Shown in pieces: positions 35,954 to 45,674 of a stretch of DNA of 64,000 nucleotides; within the stretch, counting starts at the first letter, position 1, and each line of letters begins with the position of its first letter. The stretch covers positions 18,726 to 82,725 of the forward strand of contig NZ_JNYZ01000040.1 of the NCBI RefSeq assembly GCF_000717335.1, read 5' to 3'. Origin of the DNA: Amycolatopsis jejuensis. GTDB lineage: Bacteria; Actinomycetota; Actinomycetes; Mycobacteriales; Pseudonocardiaceae. A program made the translations under genes and the position numbers. The notes below the pieces were generated by a model, which did not search any database, was not told where the DNA came from, and worked only from the letters and a program-made list of their open reading frames with translations.

Positions 35954-36567
35954 GAAAACCTCACCTTTCGTCCGTCCACGGTGCACCCACCACGGCCGAG
36001 TCGCTCGATCGTTTCAACCAGCAGCCTGCGTTCCACGGCCTTGATCCGCTCGTGCAGGACGTCTTCGGTGTCGTCGGTCTCCACCGGCACCGCTTCCTGT
36101 GCGATGACCGGACCGGTGTCCACACCCGCGTCGACGAAATGCACCGTCGACCCGGTGACCCGCACGCCCGCGGCCAGTGCGTCGGCGACCGCGTGCATCC
36201 CGGGGAACGACGGCAGCAGCGCGGGATGGGTGTTGATCACCCGGCCGGCGAACCGGGCGAGGAACTCCGGCCCGAGGATCTTCATGAACCCGGCGGACAC
36301 CACGAGGTCCGGCCGGTACACCGCGACGGCCTCGGTGAGCGCGCGGTCCCACGCCGCCCGGTCCGGATGGTCGGCGACCCGCACGGTGAACGACGGCACC
36401 ACGGCCCGTTCCGCCCGCGCGAGCGCCTCGATCCCGGTGCGATCGGCCCCGACCGCGACGACCCCGGCCGGGAACCCGGGCTGCCCGGCGGCGTCGAGCA
36501 CGGCCTGCAGCAGCGTGCCGGACCCGGACGCGAGCACGACGATCTTCACCGGGGTGGGCAGGTCCAA
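35950..36567 (-). CDS. purN: Phosphoribosylglycinamide formyltransferase
   Basis: A roughly 205-residue GAR transformylase. [20 protein letters not shown] starts the nucleotide-binding fold. [15 protein letters not shown] and [16 protein letters not shown] carry the catalytic Asn and His, and [15 protein letters not shown] the catalytic Asp. The start is uncertain. A TTG at 36,567 ([11 protein letters not shown]), a GTG at 36,549 and a GTG at 36,621 are all in frame, and family length favours one of the first two. It is coupled to purH through a GTGA overlap. Confidence 0.94.
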   Translation of the reverse strand: MDLPTPVKIVVLASGSGTLLQAVLDAAGQPGFPAGVVAVGADRTGIEALARAERAVVPSFTVRVADHPDRAAWDRALTEAVAVYRPDLVVSAGFMKILGPEFLARFAGRVINTHPALLPSFPGMHAVADALAAGVRVTGSTVHFVDAGVDTGPVIAQEAVPVETDDTEDVLHERIKAVERRLLVETIERLGRGGCTVDGRKVRFS

Positions 36568-36641
36568 GCGGCTGGCCAGAACGGGCTCCTTGCACGGCCG
36601 TACACCTCGGGCGCACGGCACTTCACCAGGTCACCCCAACC

Positions 36642-38144
36642 CTAACGGTCGTCTTCCGCGGGCTTCTCGTCGACGGAGTCCGCGGTGGACTCGGTCACAG
36701 CCTCGGGCTCCTCCTCGGCGGCCTCTGGCTCTTCGGAAGCGGCGTCAGCCGGGGTCTCGACGGGCTCGTCCTCCGGCAGCTCGAGGCCCAGTTCGGCGTC
36801 GGCCTCGGCGTCGAAGTCCTCGGCGTCCTCAGAGGTTTCCGAGGCTTCAGGTTCCTCGGATTCGTCGACAGCGTCCTCGACGGCCTCGTCCGAATCCTCG
36901 GTTTCCTCGATCTCCTCAGAAGACTCTTCCTCCTCAGCAGGCTCCTCGACCTCGAGAGAAGACGGCGGCGCAACCGCAGAATGTGCCCCCGCGAAGAACG
37001 CCACGAACCCGGCCGGAATCACGATCCAGCAGAACGCCACGATCGACGCCACCCCGACCGGCACGCTGACCGGGTCGAACGGACCGTCGCCGAGCCGTCC
37101 CCCGGCGAGCGTGCCCAGCACCACACAGCCGAACCCGACCACCGCGCCCGCCACGACCACGACGCGGATCCGGGCGGCCGGATCGTCGTCCACCGCGCGC
37201 ACCGACCAGCCGACCAGCAGCCCCACCACCAGCGGCAGCACCAGCAGCACCGGCCACCACGCGGCGGCGTGCTCGGGAATCCCGCCCAGCAGCGGCACCC
37301 CCGGGACGGAGCCACCCCGGTAGCCGGCGAGGTGCACGTCGAGGTCGCCGATGCTGAACCCGGGTCCGCTCACGAACGACATCGCGGCGACCACCGCGTT
37401 CGGCAGGTACAGCACCGAAAGCAGGAAGAGGCCGAAACTGCTGCCGAGAGACGGTTCGAAGAGGTCGGACACCGTGCGCGCGGACAGCGCAGTGGCGACC
37501 GTCAGCGTCAACGCACCCGCCAGCAGCAGCGCGGACAACCCGAGCAGGCCCGCGCGCAATCCGCGGACGGCGAGCGGGTCGAGGCGTTCGGCGATCACCC
37601 CCGGCAGCCCGCAGCGGCGGACCACGCCGATGGCCGCCCCGAACGCAGCGACCGCAGCCGGCACCAGGGCCCCGAGCGCCGGGTTCACCCGTACCGGCGC
37701 ACCAAGAGAAAGCAGTGCAATCAACAGCCCGAACAGCAGGTGCGCACCGGAAATCGTGGCGACCAGCGGGATTGCCTGCCGCGGTCCGGAACAGCCGAGC
37801 CGCTGCACCGCACCGGACGCCGTCCGCGCGACCAGCGCCACGACCCCGATGGTCGGCAGCAACGGCAGCATGCCGAGCGGATGTCCGCCGATCCCGATCT
37901 GGACCTGGTGGGCGGCCAGCCATCCGGGACCCGCCGCCAGCAGCACCCCGCCCGTGGAGAACACCGTGCGCTCGGCGGTCAGCGAGACGAGCGCAAGCAG
38001 GGTCGCGACCACCGCGTAGCCGGTGACGAGCGGGCCGAGCGCCGCGGCGAGCAACACCCGCAGCCGGGCCGCGCCCTCCGGTTCCGGGGTGTCGCTCACC
38101 GGCTCGTCGCCCGCGGGGCGGCCGGGACTGGTGAGCACCTGCAT
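36642..38144 (-). CDS. perM: PerM-type DUF6350 membrane protein with acidic tail
   Basis: A 500-residue protein. About nine hydrophobic helices in the first 390 residues (LRVLLAAALGPLVTGYAVVATLLALVSL first) are followed by a 110-residue tail very rich in Glu, Asp and Ser. The position directly upstream of purN and the topology match Rv0955/PerM, which is required for cell division and envelope integrity in M. tuberculosis. The ATG at 38,144 is preferred over a nearby ATG at 38,156. It ends 75 bases before the preferred purN start and is probably cotranscribed. Confidence 0.85.
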   Translation of the reverse strand: MQVLTSPGRPAGDEPVSDTPEPEGAARLRVLLAAALGPLVTGYAVVATLLALVSLTAERTVFSTGGVLLAAGPGWLAAHQVQIGIGGHPLGMLPLLPTIGVVALVARTASGAVQRLGCSGPRQAIPLVATISGAHLLFGLLIALLSLGAPVRVNPALGALVPAAVAAFGAAIGVVRRCGLPGVIAERLDPLAVRGLRAGLLGLSALLLAGALTLTVATALSARTVSDLFEPSLGSSFGLFLLSVLYLPNAVVAAMSFVSGPGFSIGDLDVHLAGYRGGSVPGVPLLGGIPEHAAAWWPVLLVLPLVVGLLVGWSVRAVDDDPAARIRVVVVAGAVVGFGCVVLGTLAGGRLGDGPFDPVSVPVGVASIVAFCWIVIPAGFVAFFAGAHSAVAPPSSLEVEEPAEEEESSEEIEETEDSDEAVEDAVDESEEPEASETSEDAEDFDAEADAELGLELPEDEPVETPADAASEEPEAAEEEPEAVTESTADSVDEKPAEDDR

Positions 38145-38248
38145 GTCCCCGACCATTTCATCCGCGCTCGGCCGTCCGGGTGAGGCACGCCGCCCGCCGG
38201 ACGTGGCGAACCCAACGCCCACCCGGTCGGGGCACGAGGGAAAGAAAA

Positions 38249-38283
38249 ACACCCGCTGTGACACGGAGAGTCACAGCGGGTGT
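38249..38283 (-). terminator. Intrinsic terminator after the DUF5336 gene
   Basis: A 14-bp perfect stem (38,249-38,262 with 38,270-38,283) with a 7-base loop is followed on the minus strand by TTTTTCTTTC. Confidence 0.88.
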
Positions 38284-38299
38284 GGAATGCGAAGGGGTT

Positions 38300-39010
38300 T
38301 CAGCCTTGCTGACCGAACCCTCCGGGCGGCGTGCCCGGCGGTTTGCCCTGGTCGGCAGGCGGCTGGAAGAACTGCCCCTGCTGCGGCGCATACGTGGTCG
38401 CCTGCTGCCCCGGCTGACCAGGTTGTCCCGGCTGCCCGGGCTGACCCGGCGGCGGCGGGGTCGGCTGGTACTGCGTCGGCTGGTACTGGCCGTACTGCTG
38501 CTGGTATGCCGGGACGGACGGCTGCGGAGAAGGCGGCTTGATCACCCCGTGCTCGAACAGCAGCACGGTGACCGAAGCCAGCATCTGCAGCAGGCCGAGA
38601 ATCAGCACCACGATCACGATGCCTGACGTGCGCCCGGTGACGACGGCGTCGAGCGCACCCAGCCCGCCGAGCACGCTGAACAGCGCCGCGAACGGCAGCG
38701 TCTTCGGACCCTTCGGCAGCGCGTTCATCGCCGACAGCAGACCGCCGACCAGCAGGAACAGGATGACCTGCCCGGCCGGGCCCGCCTCGGACGCGAAGCC
38801 GAGGAAGTACTGCACCACGCCGAGCACGGCCACGCCGAGCGAGAGCAGCAGCGGAAGGTTCGGCGGCGCTCCGGCGCCAACCGCAGGCGGCCCCTGCGGC
38901 GGCTGGGGCTGCGGCTGCTGCGGCGGCTGGGGGAACCCGCCCGACGGGGGCGGTCCCTGGGACGGCTGGCCCTGCTGGGGGTAGCCGGGCCCGCCACTGG
39001 GGAAGGTCAT
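38300..39010 (-). CDS. DUF5336 membrane protein (34-kDa antigen family)
   Basis: A 236-residue protein. The N-terminal part is Pro/Gln/Gly-rich (MTFPSGGPGYPQQGQPSQGP). A four-helix membrane core follows (LPLLLSLGVAVLGVVQYFLG, VILFLLVGGLLSAMNAL, LPFAALFSVLGGLGALDAV, IVIVVLILGLLQMLASVTVLLF), then a Gln/Pro/Tyr-rich tail with GQPGQPGQPG repeats. This is the layout of the mycobacterial 34-kDa antigen homologue Rv0954, which also lies between sucD and perM. AGGAGAG before the ATG at 39,010 sets the start. The function is unknown, probably envelope. Confidence 0.88.
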   Translation of the reverse strand: MTFPSGGPGYPQQGQPSQGPPPSGGFPQPPQQPQPQPPQGPPAVGAGAPPNLPLLLSLGVAVLGVVQYFLGFASEAGPAGQVILFLLVGGLLSAMNALPKGPKTLPFAALFSVLGGLGALDAVVTGRTSGIVIVVLILGLLQMLASVTVLLFEHGVIKPPSPQPSVPAYQQQYGQYQPTQYQPTPPPPGQPGQPGQPGQPGQQATTYAPQQGQFFQPPADQGKPPGTPPGGFGQQG

Positions 39011-39160
39011 CGGAAACTCTCCTGTCTCATCGACCGGCGGTGCGGGTGCGGCGACGTTCCCGCTCACGAGTGACTGCACGCTAGCGCATCCGTCCAGGCC
39101 CGTCCGCGACCCGCAACCGTTCGACGTCCAGACCACCGGATCGGTTCCCGGCGGACACGG

Positions 39161-39195
39161 CGAAGGCCGGGCACCACTGCGGTACCCGGCCTTCG
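39161..39195 (-). terminator. Terminator-like hairpin after sucD
   Basis: An 11-bp perfect stem (39,161-39,171 with 39,185-39,195) lies 20 bases past the sucD stop. There is no long T run, so it is a probable but not classical terminator. Confidence 0.65.
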
Positions 39196-39214
39196 TCGAT
39201 CGCGTATGCGCTGG

Positions 39215-40105
39215 TCAGCCCAGGCTGTTGTACAGCTCACGCGCGAGCACGGCGGTCTCGCTCGGGGTCTTGCCGACCTTGACGCCGGCGGCCTCGAGGG
39301 CCTCCTTCTTCGCCGCGGCGGTGCCGGACGAACCGGAGACGATCGCGCCTGCGTGGCCCATCGTCTTGCCCTCGGGGGCGGTGAAGCCCGCGACGTAGCC
39401 GACGACCGGCTTGGTCACGTTCTCCTTGATGTAGGCCGCGGCCCGCTCCTCGGCGTCGCCGCCGATCTCGCCGATCATCACGATGACCTTGGTGTCGGCG
39501 TCCTTCTCGAACGCCTCGAGGGCGTCGATGTGGGTGGTGCCGATGACCGGGTCACCGCCGATGCCGACGGCGGTGGAGAAGCCGATGTCGCGCAGTTCGT
39601 ACATCATCTGGTAGGTCAGCGTGCCGGACTTCGACACGAGGCCGATGCCGCCGGCCTCGGTGATGTCGGCCGGGATGATGCCCGCGTTGGACTTGCCGGG
39701 GCTGATCACACCAGGGCAGTTCGGCCCGATGATGCGGGTCTTGTTGCCCTTCGCGACCGCGTGCGCCCAGAAGTAGGCCGAGTCGTGCACCGGGATGCCC
39801 TCGGTGATGACGACGGCGAGCGGGATCTCGGCGTCGATCGCCTCGATGACCGCGTCCTTCGCGAACTTCGGCGGCACGAAGATGACCGACACGTCGGCGC
39901 CGGTCTCCTTGATGGCCTCCTCGACCGTGCCGAACACGGTGAGGTCCTTGCCCTCGATGGTGACCGTCTGCCCGGCCTTGCGGGCGTTGACGCCGCCCAC
40001 GATGTTGGTGCCGGACTTCAGCATCTTGGTGGCGTGCTTCGTGCCCTCGGAGCCGGTGAGGCCCTGCACGATGACCTTGCTGTTCTCGTTGATGAGGATC
40101 GACAT
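39215..40105 (-). CDS. sucD: Succinyl-CoA synthetase alpha subunit
   Basis: A 296-residue CoA-binding subunit that is phosphorylated on His during succinyl-CoA to succinate conversion with ATP/GTP formation. [24 protein letters not shown] starts the CoA-binding Rossmann fold. [13 protein letters not shown] precedes the ligase domain. The active-site His lies in [18 protein letters not shown] lies a few bases before the ATG, which is one base after the sucC stop. Confidence 0.97.
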   Translation of the reverse strand: MSILINENSKVIVQGLTGSEGTKHATKMLKSGTNIVGGVNARKAGQTVTIEGKDLTVFGTVEEAIKETGADVSVIFVPPKFAKDAVIEAIDAEIPLAVVITEGIPVHDSAYFWAHAVAKGNKTRIIGPNCPGVISPGKSNAGIIPADITEAGGIGLVSKSGTLTYQMMYELRDIGFSTAVGIGGDPVIGTTHIDALEAFEKDADTKVIVMIGEIGGDAEERAAAYIKENVTKPVVGYVAGFTAPEGKTMGHAGAIVSGSSGTAAAKKEALEAAGVKVGKTPSETAVLARELYNSLG

Positions 40106-40106
40106 G

Positions 40107-41276
40107 TCACGCACCTGCCGCGGCGAGCTCGGCGGCCTTGTCGGCCGCGTTGTCCATAGTGTCCACCACGGTGACCAGCGGGTGGTTCGCGTCGGCGAGG
40201 ATCTTGCGCCCCTCCACGACGTTGTTGCCGTCCAGGCGGACGACCAGCGGCTTGGAGGCCTCGTCGCCGAGGATCTTCAGCGCTTCGACGATGCCGTTCG
40301 CCACCGCGTCGCAGGCGGTGATGCCGCCGAAGACGTTGACGAACACGCTCTTCACGTCGGTGTCGTTGAGGATGACGTCCAGCCCGGCCGCCATGACCTC
40401 CGCCGACGCGCCGCCGCCGATGTCGAGGAAGTTGGCGGGCTTCACGCCGCCGTGCTTCTCGCCCGCGTACGCCACGACGTCCAAAGTGGACATCACGAGG
40501 CCCGCGCCGTTGCCGATGATGCCGACCTCGCCGTCGAGCTTGACGTAGTTGAGGTCCTTCTCCTTGGCCTTCGCCTCGAGCGGGTTCTCCGCCTGCTTGT
40601 CGACGAGCTCCTCGTGCGCCGGGTGGCGGAAGGAGGCGTTCTCGTCGAGCGTGACCTTGCCGTCGAGGGCGATGATCTTGTCCTGCGGGTCGCGGACCAG
40701 CGGGTTGACCTCGACCAGGGTGGCGTCCTCGGAGACGAAGGTCTCCCACAGCTTCACCACGACGTCGGCGGCCTCGTCGACGATCTCGGCCGGGAACTTG
40801 CCCGCCTTCAGGATTTCGAGGGCCTTCGCCTTGTCGACGCCGGCAATCGCGTCGACCGGGATCTTCGCGAGCGCGTCGGGCCGCTCGACCGCGAGCTGCT
40901 CGATCTCCATGCCGCCCTCGGCCGACGCCATCGCCAGGAACGTGCGGTTGGCGCGGTCGAGCAGGAAGGAGAAGTAGTACTCGGACGCGATGTCCGAGGC
41001 CTCGGCCACGAGCACGCGGCGCGTGACGTGACCCTTGATGTCGAGGCCGAGGATGGCTTCCGCCTTCTCCTTCGCCTCGTCGGGCGTCTGGGCCAGCTTG
41101 ACGCCGCCCGCTTTGCCCCGGCCGCCGACCTTCACCTGCGCCTTGACGACGACCTGGGTGCCGATCTGCTCCGCGGCGGCCTTGGCTTCTTCCGGTGTGC
41201 TGGCCACCGAGCCCGGCAGAACCGGTACTCCGTGGGCGGCGAAGAGATCCCTCGCCTGGTACTCGTAGAGGTCCAC
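40107..41276 (-). CDS. sucC: Succinyl-CoA synthetase beta subunit
   Basis: A 389-residue ATP-grasp subunit binding nucleotide and succinate. [21 protein letters not shown] opens the domain. [18 protein letters not shown] is the nucleotide loop. [29 protein letters not shown] gives the metal site, and [21 protein letters not shown] the interface. The GTG at 41,276 has GGAG upstream and starts at the family start. It is operonic with sucD. Confidence 0.97.
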   Translation of the reverse strand: MDLYEYQARDLFAAHGVPVLPGSVASTPEEAKAAAEQIGTQVVVKAQVKVGGRGKAGGVKLAQTPDEAKEKAEAILGLDIKGHVTRRVLVAEASDIASEYYFSFLLDRANRTFLAMASAEGGMEIEQLAVERPDALAKIPVDAIAGVDKAKALEILKAGKFPAEIVDEAADVVVKLWETFVSEDATLVEVNPLVRDPQDKIIALDGKVTLDENASFRHPAHEELVDKQAENPLEAKAKEKDLNYVKLDGEVGIIGNGAGLVMSTLDVVAYAGEKHGGVKPANFLDIGGGASAEVMAAGLDVILNDTDVKSVFVNVFGGITACDAVANGIVEALKILGDEASKPLVVRLDGNNVVEGRKILADANHPLVTVVDTMDNAADKAAELAAAGA

Positions 41277-41393
41277 TACTCCAGTCTCCTGACGACACGC
41301 CACTGTGGTGGTCCGCTGACGGACCGCGCTGTCGGACCAGTCGAGGTTAGCGACCTGCGCAGACGCTGGGGACGCCGCATCCGGTGAAGTCGG

Positions 41394-41714
41394 TCACCGT
41401 GCGCGGTCAGAGGGTGTGTGCCGGGTGTGAGTCCGCACACCGGCGAGCATTTCGGCCGCTTCTTCGGGGGTTTTGTCGCCTATCGCGGCCACTTCGACGT
41501 CGCCGAGCGCTTCGCGGAGCCCGCGGGGTGGCGGGCCGCCGAGCAGGCCCACCACGTCCGGATCCTCCTGTTCCACCGTGCGCACGATCTGCTCGGCCGA
41601 CTCGAGGTATCCGGCGTGGACGACCTCGACCCCGGCGTCTCGCAGCAGCCTCGCCACGTGGGTAGCGGTGGTTTCTCGGGCGAGTTCGACGAGTACCACT
41701 CGGCGCGGGCTCAT
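41394..41714 (-). CDS. Degenerate cobalamin-binding-fold small protein
   Basis: A 106-residue flavodoxin-like domain. VVLVELARETTATHVARLLRDAGVEVVHAGY and DPDVVGLLGGPPPRGLREAL resemble the B12-binding domain of methylmalonyl-CoA mutase. The cobalamin-ligating signature DxHxxG is missing (the site reads ARETTATHV), so B12 binding is unlikely. The ATG overlaps the stop of the large membrane protein (ATGA at 41,711-41,714), which suggests coupled expression and perhaps a partner role. The function is unknown. Confidence 0.7.
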   Translation of the reverse strand: MSPRRVVLVELARETTATHVARLLRDAGVEVVHAGYLESAEQIVRTVEQEDPDVVGLLGGPPPRGLREALGDVEVAAIGDKTPEEAAEMLAGVRTHTRHTPSDRAR

Positions 41715-44221
41715 CCGGCCCGCTTCGCACCGGCAGCGGCGAGCCCGGCGGCGACGACCGTGGCCACCACCGCGGCGAGCCCGAGCCAGAATCCGGCGCC
41801 CGGGCGCGCACCGTCGATGGCCGAGCCGACAAGCGGCAATTCGGCGACGTGCAAGGCGAGCAGCACGGCGGCGCCGGTGAGCGAGGTCGCGGCGGCACCG
41901 GGTCGCGATCGGACACTCAGGCCCAGCGCGCCGAGGACGACCAGCGTTGCGGCGAGCAGGCCCCATGAGGGAGTGTCGAAATCGGACCAGAGCCCCGGGG
42001 CCGGGTACCCGGGCGCGGTGAAGACGGGGGTACCGAACGCTGCGATCGCCAGGACTGCGGCTACCGCGGCGGGAATGAGAACGGGGGAACGCGGGCCGTC
42101 GGTGCCGGTGTCGTCGCGCTCGACGACGCCGGTGATCACTGCGGACAACGCGGTGAGCCCGGCGAGGCCGAGCGCGATGGCGGTGAAAACAGCGCCGGCG
42201 CCGAGGTGGTAGCTGATCGCGCCGCCGAGCCCACCGAGGCCGGTCGCTTCGGATGCGGTGATTGCCGTGCTGAGCACCGCCGTACCCGCGAGGACGATTC
42301 CCGCCCACAGCACCGCAAGCAGCCCGCGGGCGACGGGCGCGGTACGTCGGGTCAGCAGGAAGGGCGCGGGCAGTACGACGACGATCGCCGCCGCGAGCAA
42401 CTGCCAGCGCGCCGGGCTCTCGGTGGTACTGCCCAGTTGCGGCGCGAGCGCGCCGACCGCCGCGGCGATTGCGGTGACCAAGGCGAACAGAGCGGTGAGG
42501 GCACGCCAGATGGTGATCCCGGGTACGCGGGCTTCCCCGGCGAGGTCGGTGCGTTCGGCTTGGGTCAGCTGCGGTGTCGCAAGTGGACTGAGGACGAGGA
42601 CGCACACCATCGGCACGACGGCGAGGTACGCCCCGGTCGACACCTCCAGCCCCGGCACCGCAAACCCCGCGACGAAGGTAGGCAGCGCAACGGCGAACAC
42701 CGCCGCGGCAACCCCGCCGAGCGTCCCTTTGGCGACGCCGTCCTCTCCGGCGGAAAGTCCTAGGACGGCAGCGATCGGCAAGGCCCCGGCGAGGAGGAGG
42801 TACCCGGCGAGCGCAAGGCCGGGCCCTTCGAAGGCGGACCGGGCGAGGAGGAACGGGTCATCGGAGAGGACGGGCGTCATGAGCAGCCCGACGGCGGTGA
42901 CCACGGCGAGGAACGGGATGATCAGCCGCCACCGCCGCTTGTCGTCGGTACCGGCGATTTCGTTGCGCTCACGGGCAACCCGCGCAGCGACGACCCCGGC
43001 AGCGAGCGTGAGCACCTGCCCGGCGACCAGCAACCAGAACCCGGCGCCGACGCCACTGCGGTCGAGCAGCCGATCCGGGAGATACAGCTCGGGACGGACG
43101 GTTTTGGAGCCGTTGACGAGGAATTGAAGGTCGAGAACCAGGCGACCCGGAGCCAGCGCAGCCAGCCCGACGATCACCCCGGCGGCGAGTCCGTGGCGCC
43201 CGCTCGCCGCAGCGGCGATCGCGACGGCGGCGGGGATGAGGGCGAGAGCGAGGAGGAGAGGCCAGGAGAGGTAGCCGGGCCGCGCGTCCGGCGAGACGGG
43301 GGTGAAGGCACCTGCGGCGAGGGCGAGCGCCGCGAGGCCGATGAGGACGGTCGCGAGCCGGAGCGCTGGGGAGGGGGTCTGGTTGGCGAGGTCCGGGTGG
43401 AGGGTGGGTGTTGTCGGGCGGGGGGTGCGCGAGTGGGCGTTATGGCTGTCATCGCGGTCATCGCGAGAGACACGGTCGACGCGGGTGTCGGCGCCGCGCG
43501 AAGCGTGGCCACCGCTACGGTCGGCCCGGGGGGCAGTGTCAGCACTATCGCGGCTGTCATCGCGAGAGACACGGTCGACACCTCCACCGCCGCCGCGCGA
43601 GACACGGTCGACACCTCCACCGCCGCCGCGCGAGACACGGTCGGCTCCGCCGCCGCGCGAGGCCATGTCGCGACCGGTGCGGTCGGCTGAGGAGGCAGCG
43701 CGGTCAGTTGACGAGGCGCGGTCGTCGCGAGAGGCAGGGTCGACATCACCGCCAGCGTCGCTGCGCGAGGCAGCGCGGCCACCCGTACTGCGGTCGGCCC
43801 GTGCGGCAGAGTCAGCACCACCGTCGCTGGCACGGCGAGAGACACAGTCGACGCCACCGGAGGCAGGCTCACCATCAGCACTGCGGTCCGCTCGGGAGAC
43901 CGGGTCAGCAGCACCGCCACTGTCACCGGGAGAGACCTCATCCACACCACCACCGCCGCCACCGCTGCGGTCGGCTCGGGAGGCAGCGCGGTCAGTTGCC
44001 GAGGCGCGGTCGTCGCGGGACGTGGGGGTGTCGGCTCCAGGCTGGGCTGCGTCGGCTCCCAGCTGGGCGCGGGGGTCGGCGGCGCGGCCAGCTTCCCGGC
44101 GGGCGCGGGCTCGGGCGGCGGCCTTGCGCTCGGCGAGGCTGGGCCGCCGGGTCGGGGCGGGACGGTCCGGGTTGGCCGGTGCGGAGTCGCCGTCGGGGGG
44201 CTCGTGGGTCGGCGGAGTCAT
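41711..44221 (-). CDS. Large membrane protein with a repeat-rich cytoplasmic N-terminus
   Basis: An 836-residue protein. The first 290 residues are hydrophilic and disordered, rich in Arg/Asp/Ser/Gly. They begin with a basic helix (LAERKAAARARARREAGRA), then many ADR/SR(A/D)DRS variants and an 11-residue repeat GGGGGVDRVSR. The rest contains about 14 transmembrane helices without a family signature I can name. The ATG at 44,221 was chosen because the longer frame passes through the intergenic repeat array. It is coupled to the degenerate B12-fold gene. The role is unknown, possibly envelope assembly. Confidence 0.75.
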   Translation of the reverse strand: MTPPTHEPPDGDSAPANPDRPAPTRRPSLAERKAAARARARREAGRAADPRAQLGADAAQPGADTPTSRDDRASATDRAASRADRSGGGGGGVDEVSPGDSGGAADPVSRADRSADGEPASGGVDCVSRRASDGGADSAARADRSTGGRAASRSDAGGDVDPASRDDRASSTDRAASSADRTGRDMASRGGGADRVSRGGGGGVDRVSRGGGGGVDRVSRDDSRDSADTAPRADRSGGHASRGADTRVDRVSRDDRDDSHNAHSRTPRPTTPTLHPDLANQTPSPALRLATVLIGLAALALAAGAFTPVSPDARPGYLSWPLLLALALIPAAVAIAAAASGRHGLAAGVIVGLAALAPGRLVLDLQFLVNGSKTVRPELYLPDRLLDRSGVGAGFWLLVAGQVLTLAAGVVAARVARERNEIAGTDDKRRWRLIIPFLAVVTAVGLLMTPVLSDDPFLLARSAFEGPGLALAGYLLLAGALPIAAVLGLSAGEDGVAKGTLGGVAAAVFAVALPTFVAGFAVPGLEVSTGAYLAVVPMVCVLVLSPLATPQLTQAERTDLAGEARVPGITIWRALTALFALVTAIAAAVGALAPQLGSTTESPARWQLLAAAIVVVLPAPFLLTRRTAPVARGLLAVLWAGIVLAGTAVLSTAITASEATGLGGLGGAISYHLGAGAVFTAIALGLAGLTALSAVITGVVERDDTGTDGPRSPVLIPAAVAAVLAIAAFGTPVFTAPGYPAPGLWSDFDTPSWGLLAATLVVLGALGLSVRSRPGAAATSLTGAAVLLALHVAELPLVGSAIDGARPGAGFWLGLAAVVATVVAAGLAAAGAKRAG

Positions 44222-44871
44222 CGGTGGCGACGCTAGCAAGGACCGGTCACGGGGAGGGGACAGCCGGGCCGCGTCGGGCTCCCCGGCCTGGCCGGAACGT
44301 TCTTCTCGGTGAATTTGGCGGGAAATGAACCTAGGGGTGTTCCTGCGCGTCTGACGGGTGTGAAGAACAAATTTCCGGGAACCGCGTAAGAGGGTCGTAG
44401 GCCGGGAGTCTCGATGGCGGAAGGGCCGAGACGGGAGAGGTCGGAGGGAAATCGGGGAAGTCGCGTAATGGCCGGACGTTCGGGGCGTCCCTCCACCACG
44501 CGACGAAGTACGGGGACCCACCGTGGGGACGGTGGAACGAGGTGGAACACCTGTCGGGGCAGGTGCTCGACCAGGCCGCAGAGGAAGCCGCGGCAAGGTC
44601 CGGCAGGCAGTGGGGACGGCTTGCCGGAGCTGAACCCGGGTGCTGCGGGGAGCAGCGGCCCGGGGAGGTGAGCTGCACAGGTCGACCGGGGGTGGTCGGC
44701 AATCACTTGGCCGGGGAGGTCGGCCCGGCTCGGCCAGAGTCGGCGGCACGGGCTCCGGGGGAGTGAGCGATACGGGTTCGGCCGGAGTTGGCGGCCCGAC
44801 TCGGCTCGGCTGGGGCGGGCAGCACAGGCTTGACCGGGTTCGGCGGCCCCGGCTCGACCAGCGTGAGAGCC

Positions 44872-45090
44872 TGGCTCGACCGGAGTCGGCGGCACGGGCT
44901 CGGCAGGAGCAGGCAGTCCGGCTCGACAGGAGCGAGCGGCACGGGCTCGGCCGGAGCAGGCAGTCCGGCTCGACAGGAGCGAGCGGCACGGGCTCGGCCG
45001 GAGCAGGCAGCCCAGCTCGACAGGAGCGAGCGGCACGGGCTCGGCCGGAGCAGGCAGCCCAGCTCGACAGGAGCGGGCGGTGCATGCTCG
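44872..45090. repeat. 47-bp tandem repeat array
   Basis: Units begin at 44,917, 44,964, 45,011 and 45,058, spaced exactly 47 bases, with a diverged unit before (from about 44,872) and a truncated one at the end. The three full units differ at only a few positions. The unit contains GGCTCGACAGGAGCGAGCGG. Since 47 is not a multiple of three, it does not encode a repeated peptide. Confidence 0.92.
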
Positions 45091-45535
45091 ACCGAAGGCA
45101 GCGGCTCAGGCTTGGCGAGGCGTGGCGGGCAAGACCGAGCGTCGTCGGCAATTGTCTGGGCGGCGAGGGCTGACTGGCGCGGGCGGGACCCGCACCAAGC
45201 GATTCCAGGGTGAGCACCAAGCCCGAGCTGGGCGGGTCAATGCGCCTCAGGTTGGCTGCCATGCGTGGTCGCTGGTGGTGTCGAATCCCAATGCAAGTGA
45301 CCGCGGTCACAAAATGGGTCGTGAAAGTGATTCAACGCGTCGGGGTGGCCGCTTATTTCGTCGGCTCGGGCCGGATGTGTGCGGTTTCCGCATTGGGCCA
45401 TCCGAACGTATGTAAGCAAAGTCACAGCTTTTGGAGTAGTTCTCGATTAACTTTGGGTAGTTTCCACAGCTAGGCGCTTCACGACGGCCACTCGTTCGGC
45501 CGAAAGCGGGGAGGCGCCTTGCTCATCGAGGTGCC

Positions 45536-45585
45536 GCTTCGTTACTGTCCCCCGGTCCCCATTACAGTCAGGTCACGAAGCAAAA
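45536..45585 (+). promoter_or_regulatory. Candidate structured leader of the M23 peptidase gene
   Basis: GCTTCGT (45,536 on) can pair with ACGAAGC (ending near 45,585), with an inner ACTG/CAGT pairing. A GGCGCC and C/G-rich stretches lie on both sides. Some actinobacterial cell-wall hydrolase genes carry c-di-AMP riboswitches in this position, but I could not match the conserved ydaO core, so this is only a structured leader. Confidence 0.3.
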
Positions 45586-45674
45586 CGCTGAGCGAACCAC
45601 CCCCGAGGTTTGCTCACGGGATCCCCCGCCCGAGTTCGCTTCCGCCCGGCTCCCCGACGATGGAAGGCCCTGTC

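Larger units (their letters stand above)
44222..45674. other. Long intergenic region with a 47-bp repeat array and an AT-richer leader
   Basis: About 1.45 kb with no believable gene. The first half is GC-rich and contains the tandem array listed separately. From about 45,280 to 45,470 the DNA is unusually AT-rich for this genome. From 45,480 to 45,660 it forms the leader of the M23 gene. The promoter for that gene is expected here. Confidence 0.6.

Noticed and set aside
45276..45300. A tRNA-like TGTCGAATCCCAA segment
   Set aside because: It resembles a T-arm by chance. No acceptor, D or anticodon stems can be drawn around it.
41711..45310. A 1199-residue version of the large membrane protein
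   Set aside because: The extra 363 codons run through the 47-bp array and intergenic DNA. The repeats do not keep frame, and the ATG at 44,221 gives a sensible protein.
45480..45660. A c-di-AMP (ydaO) riboswitch before the M23 peptidase
   Set aside because: The position fits known examples, but the conserved core elements of the riboswitch as I know them could not be found.
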